DNA from: Frankiales bacterium | GTDB lineage: Bacteria > Actinomycetota > Actinomycetes > Mycobacteriales > SCTD01 | Reading direction: 5' to 3' | Assembly: GCA_025464915.1 (NCBI GenBank) | Contig: JAODNF010000409.1 | Span: forward strand, 1-7,177 | Length of the DNA stretch: 7,177 bases | Part shown: in pieces, positions 1-6,077 of the stretch | Numbering within the stretch: position 1 is the stretch's first letter | Layout: each line of letters opens with the position of its first letter | Position numbers and translations under genes: made by a program | Notes under the pieces: generated by a model | The model's database searches: none | What the model saw: the letters and a program-made list of their open reading frames with translations, nothing else | Told to the model about the DNA's origin: nothing

Positions 1-926
1 TGCGACGTGTAGTTGCCGGCACTCGCGGCCGCCTTCTCCTCGTCGACGATGTTCAACCCGTAGGACTTGGCGAGCTTCTTGAACGCGTCGACGCCCGGCG
101 CCCAGTTGGCGCTGTCGCGCTCGAGGATGCCGATCTTCTTGCCCTTGTACTTCTGCGCCGCGAGCTTGGCGAAGCCCTCGCCCATCTGCTCGACGGTCGG
201 CAGCGGTGTGAAGGAGTACCGGTTTCCGGCGGAGCCCTTCACCGTCGCCGTGTGGTACACGTACAGCTGGTGCACCGACTCGGCGTAGTTGCGCACCGTC
301 GGGATCTGGTCGAAGCCGATCCCACCCAGCATGAGGAACGGCTTCTTCGCCACGCACGCCTTGGCGGCGGTCACAGCCTTCTGCGGGTCGTACCCGTCGT
401 CCTCGTAGCTCTCGGTGACCTTCCTGCCCAGCACGCCGCCCTTCTCCGCGTTGATCGCCGTCCAGAACACGTTCAGATCGCTCGGCTCCGTGTGGAAGGC
501 CGGTGCGTAGGTCAGCGCCGCATGCGCGCAGAGCGTGATCGCACCCTTGCTGATGCCGATGCGGTCCTCCTTCGCCGTGAAGAGGTGGACCGAGCTGGTG
601 TCGACCGGGTCACCGCCGGTCGTCCCCGTGCCGGCCGTTCCGGAGGTGGCGGTCCCCGAGGTCGTACCGCTCGACCCGGTGGCGCCGGACGTGAACCCGG
701 CCGTCCCCCCGCTGCTGCTCGTGGTGCTTCCTGGCACCTGTCCGGTGGTCGAGGTCGTCGCTGGAGCGTTCCCCTTCGTCGTACCCCCGTCGCCGGTGGT
801 CGGATCGGCCGAGCCGGTCGACGCTGCGTCGGGGCCGGTGAGGGACTGAGGTGCGGGGGCTGAGGAGCAGGCGGCGAGCACCGCTCCCACGAGGAGCGCG
901 GCGAGCGCGTGGTGACGGCGAGGCAT
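1..926 (-). CDS. Type I solute-binding lipoprotein of an ABC importer (branched-chain amino acid/amide family), 3' end cut by window edge
   Basis: Reading the minus strand from ATG at 926 gives 308 codons with no stop, so the C-terminal part lies beyond position 1. The N-terminus is a textbook lipoprotein signal: MPRRHH, a hydrophobic stretch, then lipobox LAAC with the lipidated Cys at residue 20. Residues 21 to about 112 form a low-complexity Ser/Thr/Gly/Ala-rich linker. From about residue 122 the fold resembles the periplasmic-binding-protein type I (LivJ/Peripla_BP_6) family: an FW..IN.EKGGVLGRKV segment (154-170), EDDGYDPQKAVTAAKACV (175-192), and the inter-domain stretch KKIGILERDSANWAPG (263-278). 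The protein should be anchored outside the membrane and deliver a ligand to a permease not seen here; the ligand cannot be told from sequence. The start is firm because no ATG or GTG lies in frame just upstream and the signal peptide begins here. No clear Shine-Dalgarno is visible. The gene diverges from the ABC exporter pair, which is of a different transporter type and unlikely to be its partner. Confidence 0.88.
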   Translation of the reverse strand, partial: MPRRHHALAALLVGAVLAACSSAPAPQSLTGPDAASTGSADPTTGDGGTTKGNAPATTSTTGQVPGSTTSSSGGTAGFTSGATGSSGTTSGTATSGTAGTGTTGGDPVDTSSVHLFTAKEDRIGISKGAITLCAHAALTYAPAFHTEPSDLNVFWTAINAEKGGVLGRKVTESYEDDGYDPQKAVTAAKACVAKKPFLMLGGIGFDQIPTVRNYAESVHQLYVYHTATVKGSAGNRYSFTPLPTVEQMGEGFAKLAAQKYKGKKIGILERDSANWAPGVDAFKKLAKSYGLNIVDEEKAAASAGNYTS

Positions 927-977
927 GCTGTGAAGTACGCCACAGACGGGTGTTTCACCTGCACGTCGACCTGGTGA

Positions 978-1009
978 ATCTCACAAGAGAATCTTGTGAG
1001 ATCCACAAG
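978..1009. promoter_or_regulatory. Candidate operator: 11-bp perfect inverted repeat plus a third half-site
   Basis: ATCTCACAAGA (978-988) and its exact reverse complement TCTTGTGAGAT (992-1002) flank a 3-nt centre GAA. The core hexamer CACAAG occurs at 982-987, inverted at 993-998, and again direct at 1004-1009, so the three half-sites are spaced exactly 11 bp apart, about one helical turn. The element lies in the 122-nt gap between divergent genes, 52 nt from the minus-strand start and 47 nt from the plus-strand start, and it is A/T-richer than its surroundings. This is where an operator for a dimeric regulator would be expected. No regulator gene of such a type is visible nearby, and the cognate protein is unknown. 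Confidence 0.6.
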
Positions 1010-1034
1010 GCCGGCGCTCGTCGCACGCTCGGTC

Positions 1035-1040
1035 TAGCGT
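1035..1040 (+). promoter_or_regulatory. Possible -10 element (TAGCGT) for the ABC exporter operon
   Basis: TAGCGT fits the loose actinobacterial TANNNT -10 pattern. It ends 8 nt before the ATG at 1049, where a -10 box sits in leaderless genes. No purine-rich Shine-Dalgarno precedes that ATG, which agrees with a leaderless transcript. No recognisable -35 box is found 16-18 nt upstream, so this is a weak call. Confidence 0.25.
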
Positions 1041-1048
1041 GCTGACGC

Positions 1049-2821
1049 ATGACGACGCGGCCGGAGTGGCAGTTCTTCCGCTCGTTGTGGCACGCCGACC
1101 GCCCCCTGGCCACGGTCTGGTGGTCGTTGATGCTGCTGCGGGGCCTGCTGCCCATCGGGCTCGCGGTGGGGACCGGACGGGTGGTCGACGCCATCAGCTC
1201 CTCCCGCGACCTGACCGCTCCGCTCGTCGTGGTGGGCGTGCTCTTCGTCCTGCTCCAGGTCGCCGCTCCCCTGCACGCGGGCGTCTCCGCCAACCTGGGC
1301 AACCGCGAGGCGGCCTGGCTCTACGACCGGCTGACGGACGCGTGCGTGACGCCCGCGGGCATCGGGCACCTCGAGGACCCGGAGCTGACCGACGACCTGA
1401 GCATCGCCCGCGACTTCGACCTCGGGCACACCGGTCCGCCGATGAGCTTCAACGTCGACTTCATCCAGCAGTCGATGGTGACGATGGTCGCCGGGATCGC
1501 AGCCGCGCTCACCCTCGGCTGGTACGTCTGGTGGGGGCCGTTCGTCGTCGGTGGCGCCTGGGTCTCGACGCACTACCTGCTGCGTGAGAGCGGCGTCTGG
1601 AAGGACCGGCTCACGCCCGAGGTCCGCAGCGCCCAGCGCGACGCCGAGTACGCCTACCGGATGGCGGTCGACCCGCCCGCGGCCAAGGAGCTCCGGCTGT
1701 TCGGCCTGGCGCCGTGGACGATCGCCCGCTTCACGGACCGGCGGCGCCGGCTGTTCGAGCTGCAGACGGACGCGACCCGGCTGCGCGAGCGGTCCGTGCT
1801 GCTCGCGCTCGTCATCGTCGGCGGCGCCAACGCGCTGTTCTTCTGGTCGCTCTCGCGGACCGACGACGGCCTAGGCGCCACCGTCGTCGCCGCCCAGCTC
1901 GCGGCCCAGGCCGGTGCGATCGCCTTCGGCGGGCTCAACTGGACGATGGACGCCTGCGCGGCGGCAGTGTCCGCGGTCCTGAAGATGGACACGGCGATGG
2001 CGCCGCGCGGCGCCCTGTCGCCGGGTACGACGGACGCCCGCGACCTTCCGGTCGCACTGTCGCTCGAGGGCGTCCGTTTCGGCTACCCCCGTAGCGAGGG
2101 GCTGGTCTTCGACGGGCTCGACCTCGTCGTCACAGCCGGGTCCTCCCTGGCGATCGTCGGCCAGAACGGCGCGGGCAAGACGACGCTCGCCAAGCTGCTG
2201 TGCCGGCTCTACGACCCGACGGCAGGTGCGATCCGCGTCAGCGGCGTGGACCTCCGCGAACTCGACATCACGTCCTGGCGCGAGCGGGTCACCGCCGTCT
2301 TCCAGGACTTCATCCGCTTCGAGCTCTCCTTGCGGGACAACGTCGACCCCGGTCACCGGGCCACCGACGAGCAGGTGCTCGCGGCCCTCGCCGACGCCGG
2401 GGCGGAGGGCCTCGCGGAGCTCGACCAGCCGCTGTCGAAGCAGTACCGCGGCGGCACCGACCTCTCGGGCGGCCAGTGGCAGCGGGTGGCCCTGGCGCGT
2501 GCCCTCTGCGCCGTCCGGGCGGGGGCCGGGCTGGTGCTCCTCGACGAGCCGACGGCGCAGCTCGACGTCCGCGGCGAGGCGGAGATCTTCGGCCGGGTCC
2601 TCGAGGCCACCCGCGGGGCGACCACGATCCTGGTGTCACACCGCTTCTCGACGGTCAGGCGGGCCGACCGCATCTGCGTCCTCGAGCACGGCCGGGTCAT
2701 CGAGCTCGGCAGCCACGACGAGCTGATGGCGCTCGGCGGTCGCTACCGCACGATGTTCGACCTGCAGGCCTCCCGCTTCTTCGAGGAGTCCGAGGAGGAG
2801 GGGGTCGTCGATGCCCTCTGA
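1049..2821 (+). CDS. ABC exporter half-transporter, fused membrane and ATPase domains (first of a heterodimeric pair)
   Basis: The 590-residue product has the size of a half-size ABC exporter. The N-terminal membrane domain (about 20-320) has hydrophobic segments near 21-43, 56-75, 143-178, 249-267 and 276-295. The C-terminal ATPase domain has Walker A GQNGAGKT (371-378), Q-loop VFQDF with Gln419, a canonical signature LSGGQ (472-476), Walker B LVLLDE with catalytic Glu500, the D-loop region after PTAQLD, and the switch histidine His531 in VSHRF. All residues for ATP hydrolysis are present. It acts in the cytoplasmic membrane and should dimerise with the product of the next gene, which overlaps it by 11 nt. 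Paired half-transporters of this build in actinobacteria export peptides, drugs or lipids, but the cargo here cannot be assigned. ATG at 1049 has no Shine-Dalgarno; it may be leaderless. Expression may be governed by the inverted repeat about 50 nt upstream. Confidence 0.9.
   Translation: MTTRPEWQFFRSLWHADRPLATVWWSLMLLRGLLPIGLAVGTGRVVDAISSSRDLTAPLVVVGVLFVLLQVAAPLHAGVSANLGNREAAWLYDRLTDACVTPAGIGHLEDPELTDDLSIARDFDLGHTGPPMSFNVDFIQQSMVTMVAGIAAALTLGWYVWWGPFVVGGAWVSTHYLLRESGVWKDRLTPEVRSAQRDAEYAYRMAVDPPAAKELRLFGLAPWTIARFTDRRRRLFELQTDATRLRERSVLLALVIVGGANALFFWSLSRTDDGLGATVVAAQLAAQAGAIAFGGLNWTMDACAAAVSAVLKMDTAMAPRGALSPGTTDARDLPVALSLEGVRFGYPRSEGLVFDGLDLVVTAGSSLAIVGQNGAGKTTLAKLLCRLYDPTAGAIRVSGVDLRELDITSWRERVTAVFQDFIRFELSLRDNVDPGHRATDEQVLAALADAGAEGLAELDQPLSKQYRGGTDLSGGQWQRVALARALCAVRAGAGLVLLDEPTAQLDVRGEAEIFGRVLEATRGATTILVSHRFSTVRRADRICVLEHGRVIELGSHDELMALGGRYRTMFDLQASRFFEESEEEGVVDAL
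2796..2803 (+). promoter_or_regulatory. Ribosome binding site for the second ABC gene
   Basis: A strong purine stretch (AGGAGGGG) lies inside the end of the first ABC gene, 7 nt before the ATG at 2811. It supports that ATG over the alternative in-frame ATG at 2823, from which it is 19 nt away. Confidence 0.6.
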
Positions 2822-4598
2822 CATGCAGGCGGACGACGAGCTGCCTCCCGCCGTCGCGTCGATGATCCGGCTCGTCCGGCTCGGCTGGACGAACGAGAAG
2901 CGGCTGCTGCTCATCGCGACGACGCTGTCGTTCGCGGCGTCGTTGCCGGATGCCCTCATCGCCCTGTGGCTCAAGCTGATCGGCGACGCCGCACAGCACC
3001 ATGACCGGACCCAGCTCCTGCTCGCCGGCCTGGCCCTCGGCTTCTCCACGACCGGCACCTGGCTGCTCCGCACGGTCGCCGACCGCGCCCAGCGGCGCTT
3101 CCGCGATCGCATCGCGATCGCGATCGAGTCCCATGTCGCCCACCTGCAGGCGTCGGTCGCGACCATCGCGCACCAGGAGCGCCCCGAGCTGCTCGACCGG
3201 ATCGCAGTCCTGCGGACGCAGACGTTCGTCCTCGACCACCTCTACATGTCGTTGCTGTCGACCCTCGGCTGGGTGGTGCGGCTCGGGGCGACCGGCATCC
3301 TGCTCGCGTCGGTGCACCCGCTGCTGCTCCTGCTCCCCCTCGCTGCTGCTCCGACAGTGCTCTCGTCGAACTGGCGTCCGGCCGTCGAGCGGGCCGTCGA
3401 GGAGCAGGCCGCTCCGGACCAGCGACGTGCCGCGCACCTGTTCAGCACCGCGACCACTGCGGCACCGGGCAAGGAGGTGCGGGTCCTGGGGATCGGGTCC
3501 GACCTCGTCCGCGACCGGCGGGCGGCGTGGGAGCGCTGGTACGGCCCCGTCTCCGCAGCGCGCTGGACCACGGCGTACATCGACATCGGTGGCTGGGCGG
3601 TCTTCGGCATCAGCTACGCCCTGGCCGTCGCGTGGGTCGCCTCCGGCCTGCACCGCTCGGCCGGCGAGGTGCTGCTGGTACTGGCCGCAGGAGCCCGGCT
3701 GTCCTCGTACGTCGCCTCGACCGTGAGCGAGATCGGCTTCCTGCGCGGCATCTGGATGGACGGCTCCCGCCGCCTCGTGTGGCTCGAGCGCTACGCCGAG
3801 TCCCTCGTCGCCTCCGCCGACGTCGACGTGCCCGCGACGCTGGGCGAGGGCATCCGCCTGACCGGCGTGTCCTTCGCCTACCCGGGCACGTCGAGGCTCG
3901 TCCTCGAGGACGTCGACCTGCTGCTGCCCGCGGGATCGGTCATCGCGGTGGTCGGCGAGAACGGTGCCGGCAAGTCCACCCTCGTGAAGCTGCTGACCAA
4001 GCTGTACGAGCCCACGGCCGGCTCCATCACCGTCGACGGGCAGCCGCTCGCCCGGATGTCGCCCGTCGACTGGCGAGCCCGGACCGCGGGCGCCTTCCAG
4101 GACTTCGCCAGGTTCGAGTTCGCGGTGCAGCGGTCCGTGGGCCTGGGCGACGTCGAGCGGCTCGACGACGTCTCCGCGGTGTCCTCGGCCGTCTCCTCAG
4201 CAGGTGCGGCTGACGTCGTGGCCGGCTTGCCCGCCGGCCTCGACACCCAGCTCGGGGCGACCTGGCCCTCGGGCGTCGACCTGTCCGTCGGCCAGTGGCA
4301 GAAGGTCGCCCTCGCCCGGGGGTTCGTGCGCGACGAGCCGATGCTGATGGTGCTCGACGAGCCGACGTCGGCTCTCGACGCCGAGACCGAGCACGCCCTG
4401 TTCGAGAGGTACGCCGCCGCGCGCGGCTCCGGCATCACCCTGCTGGTCTCGCACCGCTTCTCCACGGTCCGGATGGCCGACCTCATCGTCGTGCTCGACG
4501 GGGCACGGGTGGCCGAGGTCGGCAGCCACGAGGAGCTGATGGCGCGCCAGGGGCCGTACTGCGAGCTCTACACGATCCAGGCGACGGCCTACCGCTAG
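2811..4598 (+). CDS. ABC exporter half-transporter, fused membrane and ATPase domains (second of the pair, LSVGQ signature)
   Basis: The 595-residue product mirrors its neighbour: an N-terminal membrane domain (hydrophobic segments near 32-52, 68-88, 146-182, 258-278 and 284-304) and a C-terminal ATPase. Walker A is GENGAGKS (382-389), the Q-loop AFQDF with Gln430, Walker B MLMVLDE with Glu517, and the switch histidine His548 in VSHRF. The signature is LSVGQ (491-495), with Val in place of the first Gly, so the composite ATP site that pairs this motif with the partner's Walker A differs from the other site. To my knowledge LSVGQWQK is a recurring form in this actinobacterial subfamily rather than decay. 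The two proteins share FQDF, VSHRFSTVR and GSH.ELM motifs, which indicates an ancient duplication. The 11-nt overlap with the previous gene implies co-transcription, coupled translation and a heterodimer. The substrate is unknown. Confidence 0.9.
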   Translation: MPSDMQADDELPPAVASMIRLVRLGWTNEKRLLLIATTLSFAASLPDALIALWLKLIGDAAQHHDRTQLLLAGLALGFSTTGTWLLRTVADRAQRRFRDRIAIAIESHVAHLQASVATIAHQERPELLDRIAVLRTQTFVLDHLYMSLLSTLGWVVRLGATGILLASVHPLLLLLPLAAAPTVLSSNWRPAVERAVEEQAAPDQRRAAHLFSTATTAAPGKEVRVLGIGSDLVRDRRAAWERWYGPVSAARWTTAYIDIGGWAVFGISYALAVAWVASGLHRSAGEVLLVLAAGARLSSYVASTVSEIGFLRGIWMDGSRRLVWLERYAESLVASADVDVPATLGEGIRLTGVSFAYPGTSRLVLEDVDLLLPAGSVIAVVGENGAGKSTLVKLLTKLYEPTAGSITVDGQPLARMSPVDWRARTAGAFQDFARFEFAVQRSVGLGDVERLDDVSAVSSAVSSAGAADVVAGLPAGLDTQLGATWPSGVDLSVGQWQKVALARGFVRDEPMLMVLDEPTSALDAETEHALFERYAAARGSGITLLVSHRFSTVRMADLIVVLDGARVAEVGSHEELMARQGPYCELYTIQATAYR

Positions 4599-4603
4599 GC
4601 AGG

Positions 4604-4630
4604 TGTCACAACCGCGGCGGCTGCGTCGTC
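4604..4630 (+). promoter_or_regulatory. ECF41-type sigma factor promoter (TGTCACA ... CGTC)
   Basis: TGTCACA at 4604-4610 is followed by CGTC at 4624-4627 and again at 4627-4630, giving spacers of 13 or 16 nt; 16 is within the usual range for ECF promoters. As I recall the literature, TGTCACA (-35) and CGTC (-10) form the target motif of ECF41 sigma factors, found in front of the linked CMD/oxidoreductase/epimerase genes. Here it stands in exactly that place, in the 40-nt gap before the CMD gene, and an ECF41 factor is encoded by the next gene. A transcript start 7-8 nt after the second CGTC would fall at about 4638, essentially on the ATG at 4639. Confidence 0.8.
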
Positions 4631-4638
4631 GGACGGGC

Positions 4639-5190
4639 ATGGCCTACGTACCCCTGGACCCGCACCCGCCCAAGCGGCTGGCCCGCTTCCTGCTCTCCTA
4701 CGCCCGTCGCAAGTACGGCGACCTGCAGCCCGCTGCGGCGGCCGCCAACCACACCGGCGTGCTGATCGCCAACGGCGCGATCGAGACCGTCGTCGAGAAG
4801 CGCTGGAGGGTGCTCGACCCGCACCTGAAGTGGCTCGCGGTGCAGGCATCAGCCGGGGCCATCGGGTGCAGCTGGTGCACCGACTTCGGCTACTACCTCG
4901 GCGTGCAGGAGGGCATCGACCCGGCCAAGGTGCGCGACGTGCCACGCTGGCGGGACAGCGACGCCTACGACGAGAAGGAGCGGCTGGTGCTCGAGTACGC
5001 CGAGCGGGCGACCGCGACCCCTGCGGACGTCGACGAGGACCTGGCGGCTCGGCTCGCGGAGCACTTCGACGTCGAGGAGCGCGTCGAGCTCGCCGGTTGG
5101 GTCGCGCTCGAGTCCTACCGTTCTCGGTTCAACGCCGGCCTGGGTCTGGTGTCGCAGGGGTTCTCGGCATCCTGCGCCGTCCCGGCATGA
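4639..5190 (+). CDS. Carboxymuconolactone decarboxylase (AhpD-like) family protein linked to ECF41 sigma factor
   Basis: The 183-residue product belongs to the AhpD/CMD superfamily of all-helical, oligomeric proteins that include peroxidase-type redox enzymes. Its key motif is GCSWCTDFG: a CxxC pair (Cys77, Cys80) in the middle of the chain, preceded by an alpha-helical segment (PHLKWLAVQASAGAIG). In AhpD the pair is followed by a His four residues after the second Cys; here that position is Gly84, so the classical proton relay is not conserved and the exact reaction is uncertain. A cytoplasmic thiol-redox role is plausible. The gene is the usual partner of ECF41 sigma factors and overlaps the sigma gene by ATGA. 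I chose ATG 4639 over GTG 4603 because the latter lies inside the -35 element and would add an Arg-rich, unlikely N-terminus (SQPRRLRRRTG). Its own expression is probably driven by the sigma factor next door. Confidence 0.85.
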   Translation: MAYVPLDPHPPKRLARFLLSYARRKYGDLQPAAAAANHTGVLIANGAIETVVEKRWRVLDPHLKWLAVQASAGAIGCSWCTDFGYYLGVQEGIDPAKVRDVPRWRDSDAYDEKERLVLEYAERATATPADVDEDLAARLAEHFDVEERVELAGWVALESYRSRFNAGLGLVSQGFSASCAVPA

Positions 5191-6038
5191 CGCTCGAGGA
5201 CTTCCTCGCGGCGCGGCCGATGCTGTTCGCCCTCGCCTACCGGATGCTGGGCTCCGCGTCGGAGGCCGAGGACGTCCTGCAGGAGGCCTGGCTCCGGGCC
5301 TCGACGGCGACGGACGTGCGCAACGCCGAGGCGTGGCTGACGACCGTGGTCACCCGGCTCTGCCTCGACCTGCTCGGGTCCGCGCGGGTGCGTCGCGAGG
5401 AGTACGTCGGGCCGTGGCTGCCCGAGCCGATCGTGACGGACGGCCCGGAGCAGGCCGCCGAGCTCGCCGACTCCGTCTCGCTCGCCTTCCTCGTGCTCCT
5501 CGAGGAGCTCTCCCCCGCCGAGCGCGCCGCGTTCCTGCTCCGGGAGGTCTTCCGCTTCGACTACGCCGAGGTCGCGACCATGCTCGACCGGAGCGAGGCG
5601 TCCTGCCGGCAGCTGGTCTCGCGCGCGCACAAGCACGTGGACGACCGTCGTACCCGCTTCACCGCGGACCGGGCACGAGCTCAGGAGCTCTCACTGACGT
5701 TCCTGTTCGCCTGCCAGACAGGCGATCTCACCACGGTGACCTCGATGCTGGCGGCGGACGCCGTGCTCATCAGCGACGGCGGCGGCAAGGTGTCCGCGGC
5801 GCGAAGGCCCATCAACGGTCCCGACCACATCGGCCGCTTCCTCATCGGTGTCCTGCAGAAGGCGCCGACCGCGACCTACACCGTCGCCACCGTCAACGGC
5901 GAGCCGGGCGTGGTGTCCCACCTGGACGGCGTCGTCATCAACGCCGTCGCGGTCGAGGTGGTCGACGACCTCATCACCGGCATCCGGATCGTCAGCAACC
6001 CCGACAAGCTCGTCGGGATCAGTGCGCCGTCGACGTGA
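5187..6038 (+). CDS. sigJ: ECF41-group RNA polymerase sigma factor (SigJ-like) with fused SnoaL-like C-terminal regulatory domain
   Basis: The 283-residue product directs RNA polymerase to specific promoters. Sigma region 2 spans about 5-72 (FALAYRMLGSASEAEDVLQE, then AWLTTVVTRLCLDLL) and region 4 about 105-155 (LSPAERAAFLLREVF, then the helix-turn-helix DYAEVATMLDRSEASCRQLVSRA). A SnoaL-like domain fills about 160-283. All three ECF41 hallmarks are present: WLPEP (77-81) in the linker, DGGGK (197-201) and NPDKL (271-275). In this group the C-terminal extension replaces a separate anti-sigma factor and tunes activity, and none is encoded here. M. tuberculosis SigJ is of the same group, so the symbol is family-level. 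ATG 5187 overlaps the CMD stop as ATGA and has no Shine-Dalgarno, suggesting translational coupling. The frame is open further upstream, but sigma homology begins only at MTLEDFLAARP. It likely activates the promoter at 4604 and so its own operon. Confidence 0.93.
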   Translation: MTLEDFLAARPMLFALAYRMLGSASEAEDVLQEAWLRASTATDVRNAEAWLTTVVTRLCLDLLGSARVRREEYVGPWLPEPIVTDGPEQAAELADSVSLAFLVLLEELSPAERAAFLLREVFRFDYAEVATMLDRSEASCRQLVSRAHKHVDDRRTRFTADRARAQELSLTFLFACQTGDLTTVTSMLAADAVLISDGGGKVSAARRPINGPDHIGRFLIGVLQKAPTATYTVATVNGEPGVVSHLDGVVINAVAVEVVDDLITGIRIVSNPDKLVGISAPST

Positions 6039-6061
6039 AGCGCCGCCGAGGCGTCCGACGG

Positions 6062-6069
6062 GGAAAGGA
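6062..6069 (+). promoter_or_regulatory. Ribosome binding site that favours ATG 6078 for the VOC gene
   Basis: GGAAAGGA ends 8 nt before the ATG at 6078, ideal spacing. For the in-frame ATG at 6069 the same stretch has no spacing at all, and only the weaker GGGGA at about 6060-6064 would serve it. Confidence 0.5.
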
Positions 6070-6077
6070 TGCCGGAC

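Noticed and set aside
252..863. Long open frames on the plus strand and in another minus frame (512-1006) over the lipoprotein gene.
   Set aside because: They are Arg/Pro/Gly-rich shadow frames typical of GC-rich coding DNA; the minus-strand frame from 926 has a signal peptide, lipobox and a recognisable domain.
978..1002. The inverted repeat as an intrinsic terminator.
   Set aside because: Both flanking genes are transcribed away from it, it has no T-run, and its stem is A/T-rich; an operator fits better.
927..1048. A small RiPP precursor gene next to the ABC exporter pair, which would make it a peptide biosynthesis locus.
   Set aside because: The 122-nt gap holds no short frame with a start, Shine-Dalgarno and Cys/Ser/Thr-rich core, and no modification enzyme is nearby.
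2634..2640. A second TGTCACA inside the first ABC gene.
   Set aside because: It encodes the conserved VSH switch motif, and no CGTC follows at 13-17 nt, so it is not a credible ECF41 promoter.
1..4598. The lipoprotein and the divergent ABC pair as one transport system.
   Set aside because: Type I solute-binding proteins serve importers with separate permease and ATPase subunits, whereas the pair are fused exporter-type proteins; divergence alone is weak evidence.
4603..4638. GTG at 4603 as the CMD gene start.
   Set aside because: It lies inside the TGTCACA -35 element and adds a 12-residue Arg-rich extension with no family resemblance; ATG 4639 fits the promoter and the domain start.
4830..5186. 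An open frame continuous with the sigma gene, beginning at 4830.
   Set aside because: It overlaps the well-supported CMD gene in another frame and its translation is Arg/Gly-rich nonsense; sigma homology starts at ATG 5187.
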